Shown here one piece after another: positions 1 through 7,496 of a stretch of 64,000 nt of DNA. Source of the DNA: Cardiobacterium sp. Marseille-Q4385 (GTDB taxonomy: Bacteria > Pseudomonadota > Gammaproteobacteria > Cardiobacteriales > Cardiobacteriaceae); NCBI RefSeq assembly GCF_916618745.1, contig NZ_OU745373.1, positions 2,432,501 through 2,496,500 on the forward strand. The letters run 5' to 3'. Below the pieces are notes generated by a model that saw only the letters and a program-made list of their open reading frames with translations, did no database searches and had not been told where the DNA came from. A program made the position numbers and the translations under genes. The first letter of the stretch is position 1. The number at the start of each line of letters is the position of its first letter.

Positions 1-2
1 AG

Positions 3-62
3 ATCCTGCCGCTTGCCGACCTGCCCGCCTACCTCGAAGCACGCAACAAGGAAATCCCATGA
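3..62 (+). CDS. hisS: 3' end of histidyl-tRNA synthetase (partial)
   Basis: An open frame enters from the left edge and encodes 19 residues ending ARNKEIP before a TGA at 60-62. The stop overlaps the yfgM ATG at 59. The fragment is too short to identify by itself. The call rests on the conserved order hisS-yfgM-bamB-der seen in many proteobacteria, and the next three genes match it exactly. The overlap suggests translational coupling with yfgM. Confidence 0.6.
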   Translation: MLPLADLPAYLEARNKEIP

Positions 63-688
63 GCGACAGAACCGACGAAGAAACCCTCGAACTTATCCGC
101 GAATGGCTGCAACAATACGGCCTGACCATCATCATTGGTCTGGTCCTCGGACTCAGCGCTATCGGCGGCTACCGTTACTGGCAAGGCAAACAGGCGGAGC
201 AACGCAACAACGAATCGGCCCAGCTGGACACTATCCTGCAAGCTCTCGAACAAAACAAACCGCAAGACGCCGCGAGCGCTTACGACAGCCTGCTTAAAGA
301 AGGTGGGGAAATCGCCGAACTGGCCGCATTGAACATGGCCGGAGCCTACCGCAAAGAAAACAAAAACGATGATGCGATAGCCGCGCTGAAACTGGCGGCC
401 GCCAGCAAAGACGAACTACTGGCGCAAAGCGCCCGCTGGCAGCTGGCCCTCACGCTTGCCGCCCAAGGCAACTACGACGAAGCCCTGCAACAAAGCGAAC
501 AACTGCGCGACAGCGCCTATGCCGCCCAAGCAGCAGCGCTGCAAGGCTATATCCACGACAAACAGGGCAAAAGCAAAGATGCGCTGGCCGATTACGAACG
601 CAGCCAGCAACTTGCTCCTGCCCCGGCGACCGCCCTGCAAATCAACGCCCTGCAAGCCCGCCTGGCACTGGAAGGAAACGGCCAATGA
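59..688 (+). CDS. yfgM: YfgM, SecYEG-associated TPR membrane protein
   Basis: The 209-residue protein has a short acidic cytoplasmic N-terminus, one membrane segment at about residues 21-43 and a periplasmic, alanine-rich helical domain of TPR type (UPF0070/DUF2133 family). In E. coli YfgM binds the SecYEG translocon and PpiD and helps hand exported proteins to periplasmic chaperones. Length is close to the E. coli protein (206 aa). It overlaps hisS upstream by 4 nt and bamB downstream by 4 nt (ATGA), so the three are probably co-transcribed and coupled. Nothing in the sequence looks damaged. Confidence 0.9.
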   Translation: MSDRTDEETLELIREWLQQYGLTIIIGLVLGLSAIGGYRYWQGKQAEQRNNESAQLDTILQALEQNKPQDAASAYDSLLKEGGEIAELAALNMAGAYRKENKNDDAIAALKLAAASKDELLAQSARWQLALTLAAQGNYDEALQQSEQLRDSAYAAQAAALQGYIHDKQGKSKDALADYERSQQLAPAPATALQINALQARLALEGNGQ

Positions 689-1851
689 ACACCACCCGCC
701 GCAGCGCCCTGCTGCTCGCCGGCGTCTTCGTCCTGAGCGCCTGCTCTTCCACCTCTGATTTTTTCCTCGGCAAGGACAACCGTCCCGCGCCCAAACCCCT
801 GCCTGCCGCCAGCGGCAGCGCAGGTGCCACCCTGTTGTGGAAACACAAACTCGGCAGCGGCGGCGCAGACGAAGGCCTTGCCCTCAAACCCGCCATCTGG
901 GGCGGGCGCATCTACGCGGTCTCCGCCAATGGCCGCCTCTATGCCTACAACAGCGATGGCAGCACCGCCTGGCAACAAAAGCTTGGCAACAACATCAGTG
1001 CTGGCGTCGCTGTAGATCGCCGCAACGTTTACCTCGGCACCAGCAATGGCGACCTGCTGGCGCTCTCCGCCGCAGACGGTGAAACCGAATGGCGCGCACC
1101 GCTATCCAGCCTGATGCTGGCCGCTCCAGTTGTTGCTGACGGTCTCGTCTTTGCGCGCAGCATTGATGGCGTTCTCACCGCCTTCGACGCTGCCAATGGC
1201 AGCGAACTGTGGCGCTACCGCATCAAAGAACCGGTTCTCAGCGTGCGCGGTAATGCCGAACCCGTAGTAGGCGGCGGAGTCGTCATCCTCACCACCGACA
1301 ACGGCTACTTTGTCGTCCTTGACCAACGCTCTGGCCTGCCTGTCGTTGAACAGCGCATCGCCAACAGCGCCGGCAGCAACCCCGTTGCCCGCCTGGTGGA
1401 CATGGACAGCACCCCGCAAGTTGCAGACGGCGTCCTCTACGGCGCCGCCTACCAGTCCATGCTCTTTGCCGTTGACCTGCAACAAGGCCAACCGCTGTGG
1501 CGACAAGAACAAGCCTCTACACAAAAAGACATCGCCCTCAGCCGCGATGGTGTGTACCTCGTCAGTGACATTGACCACGTCATCGCCCTGAACCGCCGCG
1601 ACGGCAGCATCCGCTGGAAAAACGACCGCCTCGAAGGGCGCTACCTCTCACCCCCCTTCACACTGCCGGACGGACGCGTTGGCGTTATCGACTACCAGGG
1701 CTGGCTGCACTGGCTGGATGGCGCCAGCGGCAACATCGTCGGACAGCAGCGTCTTGCCTCCAGCACCGCCGACGTTCCCGCCCTCGTCCAGCGCGACAGC
1801 ATCGTCTGGCAACTCAAAGACGGCAACCTCATCAACTTCCGGCCCGAATAA
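685..1851 (+). CDS. bamB: BamB, outer-membrane assembly lipoprotein
   Basis: The 388-residue protein starts with a lipoprotein signal peptide ending in the lipobox LSAC (Cys at residue 20), followed by a chain of PQQ-like beta-propeller repeats with recurring DG..W and G..YA patterns. This is the expected eight-bladed propeller. BamB is a non-essential subunit of the BamABCDE complex that folds outer-membrane beta-barrels; it acts on the periplasmic face of the outer membrane and binds BamA. The ATG overlaps the yfgM stop. About 90 nt, including a GC-rich inverted repeat near 1864-1883, separate it from der. Confidence 0.93.
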   Translation: MNTTRRSALLLAGVFVLSACSSTSDFFLGKDNRPAPKPLPAASGSAGATLLWKHKLGSGGADEGLALKPAIWGGRIYAVSANGRLYAYNSDGSTAWQQKLGNNISAGVAVDRRNVYLGTSNGDLLALSAADGETEWRAPLSSLMLAAPVVADGLVFARSIDGVLTAFDAANGSELWRYRIKEPVLSVRGNAEPVVGGGVVILTTDNGYFVVLDQRSGLPVVEQRIANSAGSNPVARLVDMDSTPQVADGVLYGAAYQSMLFAVDLQQGQPLWRQEQASTQKDIALSRDGVYLVSDIDHVIALNRRDGSIRWKNDRLEGRYLSPPFTLPDGRVGVIDYQGWLHWLDGASGNIVGQQRLASSTADVPALVQRDSIVWQLKDGNLINFRPE

Positions 1852-1943
1852 CCATTCCCCACACGGCGCGGTAAAACCGCGCCGATTTTCACTTGGCGCG
1901 TCCATTCGCCTCAACACAGCATACAAAATCACAAGGACACCCC

Positions 1944-3311
1944 ATGAACACCCTGCGCAAACCGCTGGTGGCGCTGGTCGGTCGCCCCAACGTCGGCAAA
2001 TCGACCCTGTTTAACACCCTGACCCGCAGCCGCGACAGCCTCGTCTCCGACACGCCCGGCCTCACCCGTGACCGCAACTATGGCGAAGCGCGCCTCATGG
2101 ATATGCCCTGCCGCATTATCGATACCGGCGGCCTCCTGCGCGAAGAAGAAGCGCAAATCGACTACCGCGTGGATCAACAGGCGCGCGCTGCCGTTAACGA
2201 AGCCGATGTCGTCGTCTTCCTCGTGGACGGACGCGACGGCCTCACCGCTGTGGACGAACAAATTGCGCAAGAACTGCGGCGCAGCCACAAGCCCGTTATC
2301 CTCGCCGTTAACAAAACCGATTTCGCTGATCCTAACCTCATCCTTGCCGACTTTTTCGCCCTTGGCATCGCCGATACCCTCGCGATTGCGGCAGAACACC
2401 GTCGTGGCATCAACCGCCTGGCAGAGCGCATTATTGCCCGCCTGCACGAACTGCCTGATGCCGAACAATTCGGTGAACCGGACGACGTTGGCGAGAACAC
2501 AGACAACAGCATCGCCCTTGCCGTCATCGGTCGCCCCAACACCGGCAAATCCACCCTGCTCAACCGTCTCATCGGCGAAGAACGCCTCGTCGCCAGCCCC
2601 GTCGCCGGTACCACCCGCGACGCCATCGCTATCCCCTACGAAGACGACACTGGTGACCGTTTCACCCTCATCGACACCGCCGGTATCCGCCGCAAAGCGC
2701 GGGTCAACGACAAAATTGAAAAATTCTCCATCGTCAAAACCCTGGATGCCATCGAACGCGCCAACGTCGTCATCCTCATGCTGGATGCGCACGAAGGCGT
2801 GAGCGAACAGGACGCGCATCTTCTCGGCGAAATCACCCGCCGCGGACGCGGTCTCATCATCGCTATCAACAAATGGGACCACCTCGACGCCGAACAGCGC
2901 GAAACCATCTGCCAGCAATTCACGCGCAAACTGCACTTTGTGGACTACGCCGAAGTCTTCTACATCTCGGCGCTGCACGGCAGCAACATCCGCAAACTGC
3001 TGCCAGCGGTGAAAAAAGTCTATCGCTCGGCAATGGCCGAACTCTCTACCAACAAACTCACCGAAGCGCTGGAAACTGCCTACCACCGCCATCAGCCACC
3101 GCTGGTACAGGGCCGCTCCATCAAACTGCAATACGCGCACCAGGGTGGGCGCAACCCGCCGCACATCATCATTCACGGCACGCGCACCACGAACGTTCCC
3201 GACAGCTATACCACCTACCTCAGCAAATTCTTCCGCAAACAGTTCAAACTGCACGGCACGCCGATCCGCATCAGCTACCGCGACAAGGCGAACCCCTACG
3301 CCAACGAGTAA
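1944..3311 (+). CDS. der: Der (EngA), double-domain ribosome-assembly GTPase
   Basis: The protein has 455 residues. Two tandem G domains are visible: GRPNVGKS near residue 13 with DTPG, then GRPNTGKS near residue 195 with DTAG and NKWD, followed by a C-terminal KH-like domain. Der is essential in E. coli and acts in 50S subunit maturation. I start at 1944 because it gives the conserved N-terminus (MNTLRKPLVALVGRPN) and has AAGGA about 8 nt upstream; the frame stays open back to 1893. It is the last gene of the hisS-yfgM-bamB-der cluster and is followed at once by a strong terminator. Confidence 0.95.
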   Translation: MNTLRKPLVALVGRPNVGKSTLFNTLTRSRDSLVSDTPGLTRDRNYGEARLMDMPCRIIDTGGLLREEEAQIDYRVDQQARAAVNEADVVVFLVDGRDGLTAVDEQIAQELRRSHKPVILAVNKTDFADPNLILADFFALGIADTLAIAAEHRRGINRLAERIIARLHELPDAEQFGEPDDVGENTDNSIALAVIGRPNTGKSTLLNRLIGEERLVASPVAGTTRDAIAIPYEDDTGDRFTLIDTAGIRRKARVNDKIEKFSIVKTLDAIERANVVILMLDAHEGVSEQDAHLLGEITRRGRGLIIAINKWDHLDAEQRETICQQFTRKLHFVDYAEVFYISALHGSNIRKLLPAVKKVYRSAMAELSTNKLTEALETAYHRHQPPLVQGRSIKLQYAHQGGRNPPHIIIHGTRTTNVPDSYTTYLSKFFRKQFKLHGTPIRISYRDKANPYANE

Positions 3312-3327
3312 TGCAGGACCATAAAAA

Positions 3328-3352
3328 AAGCCGGACAACGTCCGGCTTTTTA
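3328..3352 (+). terminator. Rho-independent terminator after der
   Basis: A nine-base-pair stem AAGCCGGAC/GTCCGGCTT with a 3-nt loop is followed by a T run. It lies 17 nt after the der stop and ends the cluster. The IS5-type element is inserted just beyond it. Confidence 0.9.
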
Positions 3353-3367
3353 TAGTTAAACATCTAA

Positions 3368-4199
3368 GAACGTGTTCACAGTCTTCGTAGCAGGACGCCC
3401 AAGAAAGCCAAAACGACCATTTGCAGACTGGTACTCAACTTACGCTCGCAGTTTTTCCAAAGCCGCCTGTTCTTTTCCAACCAGGAAAAGCTACGCTCTA
3501 CTACCCATCGCTTTGGCAATACCGCAAAACGGTGCAATTCGTTTCGTTTGGCAATCTCTACCTCCGCACCAATCAACTCCTGTACCAACGAAGCAAATGC
3601 TTTACCTGTGTAACCACCGTCAGCAAGGATTTTTTGTATCGCACCAAGATTATCCAGTTCGCGTTTTAATGCCAAAAGACAACCTTTTCTATCCGTAACA
3701 TCCGCCGTCGTTACCGCAAGGGCATGCGGCAAACCTTGCGTGTCAACCGCTATATACCGCTAACCTTCTTGTCGGCATCGTAGCCTTTTTCCATGGCCGT
3801 ATCCGTGTTCCTCACACTCTGCGCATTAATAATCAGGAAGGTGGTTTCTTCATGGCGCCCCTGCTTGCGACGCTCCGCAACTACCTGATTTTTTTAATGC
3901 TTCCTCAAGGATGCTGATGCCACTCTCGCGTGGCTCAGTCCATCTCTGGAAGTAGGAATGCACGGTGCGCCATTTGGGGAAATCGCCCGGCAAAGCACGC
4001 CAGGAGCAGCCAGTGCGTTGCAGATAGAGAATGGCACAAAAAACATCGTACAAGTCCACCTGGCGTGGCGCTGTGCGTTTACGGGCACTTTCCAGCAGGG
4101 GAAGGAGAGGCGCAAATTGCTCGCGACTGATATCGCTTGGGTAGGTTTTTCTGTTCATGCCGATAGTTTACAGCAGAGACTGAGACTATGAACACGTTC
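3368..4199 (-). mobile_element. IS5-family element, copy A (832 bp, defective)
   Basis: The ends are inverted repeats beginning GAACGTGTTCA, flanked by a direct TAA at 3365-3367 and 4200-4202. A 3-bp TNA duplication is usual for part of the IS5 family (IS427/IS1031-like groups). The element is collinear with copy B at 30256-31097 but 10 bp shorter; the missing bases lie near 3760 in the transposase gene. The transposase reads leftward. The 14 bases left of the TAA are the same as those left of copy B, although the two elements point in opposite directions. Confidence 0.9.
3376..4158 (-). pseudogene. IS5-type transposase, disrupted by a 10-bp deletion
   Basis: The first frame (4158 to 3850) begins MNRKTYPSDISREQFAPLLP and is the N-terminal part of an IS5-type DDE transposase. 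As in copy B, the second frame is reached by a shift at an A7 run near 3893. In copy A the second frame is broken again: where copy B has AGCGGTATCAAGCGGCATAT, copy A lacks ten bases (CAAGCGGCAT or equivalent), which removes the register before the conserved block at 3732-3376 (ADGGYTGKAF, RWVVERSFSWLEK). A functional transposase is therefore unlikely, although its ends could still be moved by copy B. Confidence 0.85.
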
Positions 4200-4227
4200 T
4201 AAGGGCAAAGACTTTTTCGATGTTTTT

Positions 4228-4740
4228 TCAGCCTCGATAGGTAGAAAAACCTACTATAAACATGATGATGATGATAGCAACGTAGGACAGAGCAAACCCA
4301 ATAAGCGAAAAAATGACAGTGAAAAATTTTTTGTCGTCGGAAGCGTTGCCGGCCAGCATGTCATATGCGGCAATGGGTAAGACCAGTTTGGGGACGTAAT
4401 TTAAATGGCTGATTTCTGCTAAGTCTGCTGTGGTGGACATCAGGATGGGAGGCACCAATAAAAACATCAGGATGCCGAACAAAGACCAGGAATGATGACG
4501 GATAAGCCAAAGCAGGCTATCTAGAATAGCCGCGCCAATCGCAAAGATACAGACCCACTTCCAACTAAGATTTGCGATGATAATGTCATCCCACATTTGT
4601 TCTATTTGCGGATTTTTGGGCGGAAATATCAGCACGATAGTCACCAATATATAGATAAAAGCCAACAGACCCCGCCATGCGGCAAGTCGAGGCCTTGGCG
4701 GCGTGGTAGCGGGTGTTTTTCTTGCATGGTTTTGCTCCAA
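4228..4740 (-). CDS. Hypothetical membrane protein
   Basis: The 170-residue protein is not recognised. A basic, proline-rich N-terminus (about 25 residues) precedes a membrane segment at about 28-40, further hydrophobic stretches around 60-80 and 85-105, and a strong C-terminal one (about 140-163, with a run of isoleucines). The stop is about 29 nt from the right end of IS copy A, so the element inserted just downstream and may have separated the gene from its original neighbour. It is less GC-rich than the surrounding genes. A hairpin and 36 nt separate it from the SPFH gene, which is read in the same direction. Confidence 0.6.
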   Translation of the reverse strand: MEQNHARKTPATTPPRPRLAAWRGLLAFIYILVTIVLIFPPKNPQIEQMWDDIIIANLSWKWVCIFAIGAAILDSLLWLIRHHSWSLFGILMFLLVPPILMSTTADLAEISHLNYVPKLVLPIAAYDMLAGNASDDKKFFTVIFSLIGFALSYVAIIIIMFIVGFSTYRG

Positions 4741-4744
4741 ACAA

Positions 4745-4768
4745 TACGCCCCTCCGGCGGGAGGGGCG
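4745..4768 (-). terminator. Hairpin after the SPFH gene
   Basis: ACGCCCCTCC and GGAGGGGCGT form a perfect 10-bp stem with a 4-nt loop immediately downstream of the leftward SPFH gene. The T run is weak, so it may act as an attenuator rather than a full terminator. Confidence 0.5.
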
Positions 4769-4776
4769 TGCTACGT

Positions 4777-5766
4777 TTAGCTGGTCAGTTTCTTGAGGAC
4801 TTCCGCCTTGGCTTTTTCGTAGTCATCGGCGCTGATGAGTCCCTGATCGTGCAGGGTTTTGAGTTGGGTGAGGCGCGCCTGGATGTCGTTCGCGGCGTTT
4901 GCGTTGTTCAGGCCGGTGCTCATGGCGGCTGCCATGTTCTGCCCGATGCCGGCGCCGACGCCGATGCCCGCACCGAGTCCGGCGAGTCCGCCTTCGTTCT
5001 GCGCGGCAAGCGGGATGGCTTGTGCGGTCTGGTATTGGGTGTAGCGGTTCAAATCGCCGATGACGCCCATGCTGATGCGCTCGTCCAGCGCTTTCTGGAT
5101 AGCCTCCGGCAGGGTGATGCTTTCGACGGTGATGCTTTCGAGGGTGAGGCCCAGGGCGGCAAAGGCGGGGGCGACGTGTTCGGCGAGTTTTTGCGCGAGC
5201 AGGGGCTGGTTCGCCGCCATGTCAAGGAAGGGGATACCTGAGGTGCCGAAGAGGCCGGCGAGCTGGCTGGTGATGGTGTTGCGCAGCGGATCGTCAAGCT
5301 GGCCGGCGCGATATTCGCCGACAACGCCGCTGACTTCGTTGAAGAATTTGGCGGGGTCGCTCAGGCGGTAGGCGTACATACCGAAGGCGCGCAGTTGTAC
5401 GGCGCCAAATTCGCTGTCGCGGACGGTTACGGGCTGGGCGGTACCCCAGCGGCGGCCAAGTTGCTGACGGGTGCCGAAGTAGTACACGTCGCTCTTGAAG
5501 GGCGAGGCAAAGGCTTTGTCCCAGTTTTTCAGGTTGGTGAGGATGGGCAGCGTCTGGGTGCTGAGGGTGTGGGTGCCGGCGGCGAAGATGTCCGCCGTTT
5601 TGCCCTCGTCCACGAACATGGCGAGCTGGCTTTCGCGCACGATAAGGGTGGCGCCGGTCTGGATTTCACGGTCGATGGCGGGATAGCGCCAAATGAGCTG
5701 GTCGTCTTCCGGATCCGGCCATTCGATGACGTCGATGAACTGTTTGCGGATAAAGCTTCCGAACAT
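4777..5766 (-). CDS. SPFH-domain protein with C-terminal SHOCT-like tail (YdjI-type)
   Basis: The 329-residue protein opens MFGSFIRKQFIDVIEWPDPE, typical of the SPFH family often annotated 'virion core protein' and close to B. subtilis YdjI. An SPFH (band-7-like) region covers about residues 30-230, a glycine/alanine-rich stretch follows (about 245-290), and the end (residues 300-329, LKTLHDQGLISADDYEKAKAEVL) is a SHOCT-type helix pair. Members are thought to organise membrane microdomains; no reaction is known. I start at 5766 because AAGGAG lies just upstream; the open frame continues to 5808 but would overlap the DUF350 gene. The gap to that gene is 10 nt, so the two form an operon. Confidence 0.8.
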   Translation of the reverse strand: MFGSFIRKQFIDVIEWPDPEDDQLIWRYPAIDREIQTGATLIVRESQLAMFVDEGKTADIFAAGTHTLSTQTLPILTNLKNWDKAFASPFKSDVYYFGTRQQLGRRWGTAQPVTVRDSEFGAVQLRAFGMYAYRLSDPAKFFNEVSGVVGEYRAGQLDDPLRNTITSQLAGLFGTSGIPFLDMAANQPLLAQKLAEHVAPAFAALGLTLESITVESITLPEAIQKALDERISMGVIGDLNRYTQYQTAQAIPLAAQNEGGLAGLGAGIGVGAGIGQNMAAAMSTGLNNANAANDIQARLTQLKTLHDQGLISADDYEKAKAEVLKKLTS

Positions 5767-5776
5767 AGGGGTCTCC

Positions 5777-6178
5777 TTAGCTGAGGCAGGCGGCGTTGAG
5801 CAGGCCAATGCTGATGGACAGCGCGGCGAGCAGGGTGCCGACGGCGGTGTTGTTATTGGCGAGTTCGCGGCTGGCGTTTCTGATGATGAGGCGGGTGGCG
5901 ATGTGATAGAGCGCTATCTGGATGACAGCGGCGACGACGCCCCAGAGGATAAAATCCACCAGCTGCACGCTTTGCCGGATGCTGGCGGCAAGCGGCAGGC
6001 TAAAACCGATGAGCGCACCGCCAAACGACAGGGCGCAGGCGGTATTGCCCTCGCGGGTGAGGCGCAGCTCGGCGTTGGGGGTGCTGTGCAGATAAGCGGC
6101 GGCGAAGACGGCTTCCAGCACGATGGCAAGACCGAGGTATTGCAGGTAGAGCAGGTATTCTTGGGGGGAAATATGCAT
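5777..6178 (-). CDS. DUF350 family inner-membrane protein
   Basis: The 133-residue protein has four hydrophobic segments and the DUF350 pattern: a conserved GNTACALSFGGALIGF block, then a second half that repeats the fold (YHIATRLIIR, NNTAVGTLLAALSISIGLLNAA). E. coli YjfL is in this family. Function is unknown; family members commonly neighbour SPFH, PspA-like or stress genes, as here. It is the first gene of a two-gene leftward operon with the SPFH gene 10 nt downstream. Confidence 0.82.
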   Translation of the reverse strand: MHISPQEYLLYLQYLGLAIVLEAVFAAAYLHSTPNAELRLTREGNTACALSFGGALIGFSLPLAASIRQSVQLVDFILWGVVAAVIQIALYHIATRLIIRNASRELANNNTAVGTLLAALSISIGLLNAACLS

Positions 6179-6336
6179 GGGAGAAACCTCATAAATAAAG
6201 GGTTTGGCGAATTATAACGACTTATCCCCCCTGAAAAAATCAGCGGGAATGCAGGATTGACCCTTTGCGTTTATCAACCGTCACCCGGTGACCGTTGCGC
6301 TAGAATGCGCGCAGCTTTTTACTGCCGCCACACCCC

Positions 6337-6912
6337 ATGCACAGCTACTTCTATATCGTGTTGAGCACCGTTTTGGTGAACAACTTCGTCCTCTCGCAAT
6401 TCCTCGGTCTTTGCCCCTTCATGGGCGTCTCGCGCAAAATCGATACCGCCCTCGGCATGGGCTTTGCCACCGCCTTCGTCCTCACCCTCTCCGCCGTCAG
6501 CGCCTACCTGCTCGACACCTATCTGCTCACCCCCTTCGGTATCACCTACCTGCGCACCATCGGCTTCATCGTCGCTATCGCCGTCCTCGTCGGCCTGACT
6601 GAAATGTACATCGCCAAAACCAGCCCCGTGCTGCACCGCCTGCTCGGCGTGTATCTGCCGCTGATTACCACCAACTGTGCCGTGCTCGGCGTCGCCCTCC
6701 TGAACGCCAACCAGCAGCATAATCTGCTGCAATCCGCGCTGTACGGCTTCGGTGCGGCGGTCGGCTTCACCCTCGTCCTCGTCATCTTCGCTGCCATCCG
6801 CGAACGCATCGACGCTGCCGACGTGCCCGCACCCTTCAAAGGCACCCCGGCGGCACTGATGACGGCGGGCATTCTCGCTATCGCCTTCATGGGCTTCGGC
6901 GGCTGGGTGTAA
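6337..6912 (+). CDS. rsxA: RsxA (RnfA), membrane subunit of the Rsx/Rnf electron-transfer complex
   Basis: The 191-residue protein has six membrane segments and the family blocks NNFVLSQFLGLCPFMGVS near the N-terminus and ITTNCAVLGVALLN in the middle. RnfA and RnfE are related antiparallel subunits that hold a membrane-embedded iron-sulfur centre. The Rnf complex couples electron flow between NADH and ferredoxin to ion movement; in E. coli, Rsx also keeps SoxR reduced. First gene of the operon; a TAGAAT -10-like box lies at 6301-6306 without a convincing -35. Confidence 0.95.
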   Translation: MHSYFYIVLSTVLVNNFVLSQFLGLCPFMGVSRKIDTALGMGFATAFVLTLSAVSAYLLDTYLLTPFGITYLRTIGFIVAIAVLVGLTEMYIAKTSPVLHRLLGVYLPLITTNCAVLGVALLNANQQHNLLQSALYGFGAAVGFTLVLVIFAAIRERIDAADVPAPFKGTPAALMTAGILAIAFMGFGGWV

Positions 6913-6915
6913 ACC

Positions 6916-7476
6916 ATGATTTGGCTCGCCATCCTCCTCCTGCTCGCCGTCATCGCCCTGTGCGGCCTGCTGCTCGGCGTCTTCGCGCAAAAATACAAAG
7001 TCGAAGGCGATCCGCTTGCCGAAAAAATCGACGCGATTCTGCCGCAGACCCAGTGCGGCCAGTGCGGCTTCCCCGGTTGCAAACCCTACGCCGAAGCCAT
7101 CGCCAAAGGTGAGGCGGACATCAACCGTTGCCCGCCTGGCGGACAGGAAGGCGTGGACAAACTCGCCGAACTGCTCGGCGTGGAAAGCAAACCACTCAAC
7201 GCCGAAAACGGCGCAGAGACCGCGCCGCAAGTCGCCTTTATCATTGAAGACTGGTGCATCGGCTGCACCAAATGCATCAAAGCCTGCCCGGTGGATGCCA
7301 TCCTCGGCAGCAACCAGAAAATGCATACCATCATCAGCGACGAATGCACTGGTTGCCGCCTCTGCGTGGACCCCTGCCCGGTCAACTGCATCATCATGAA
7401 GCCGCGCGACGAACCCTGGAACTGGGACAAACCGCAGAACCCGCAACAACCGCAAACTCCGCCACCGGCACCGTAG
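6916..7476 (+). CDS. rsxB: RsxB (RnfB), iron-sulfur subunit
   Basis: The 186-residue protein has an N-terminal membrane anchor (about 2-24), then the 4Fe-4S (FeS) domain CGQCGFPGC with a distal Cys (RCPPGG), then two ferredoxin-type 4Fe-4S motifs (CIGCTKCIKACP and CTGCRLCVDPCP). It passes electrons between ferredoxin and the membrane subunits. The start is 4 nt after the rsxA stop. The tail is proline-rich and ends shortly before the rsxC start. Confidence 0.95.
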   Translation: MIWLAILLLLAVIALCGLLLGVFAQKYKVEGDPLAEKIDAILPQTQCGQCGFPGCKPYAEAIAKGEADINRCPPGGQEGVDKLAELLGVESKPLNAENGAETAPQVAFIIEDWCIGCTKCIKACPVDAILGSNQKMHTIISDECTGCRLCVDPCPVNCIIMKPRDEPWNWDKPQNPQQPQTPPPAP

Positions 7477-7496
7477 CCGCCGCAACCCACCGAATC

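Noticed and set aside
1929..3338. A 469-codon open frame antisense to der
   Set aside because: A GC-rich shadow of a highly conserved gene; the sense product is complete and the antisense one has no recognisable domain.
3850..4158. A stand-alone short gene for the first IS5 frame
   Set aside because: It is the 5' part of a two-frame transposase that continues past the A7 run, as in copy B.
6256..6306. TTGACC ... TAGAAT as the rsxA promoter
   Set aside because: The spacing (about 39 bp) is far too long and no other -35 box fits the TAGAAT element.
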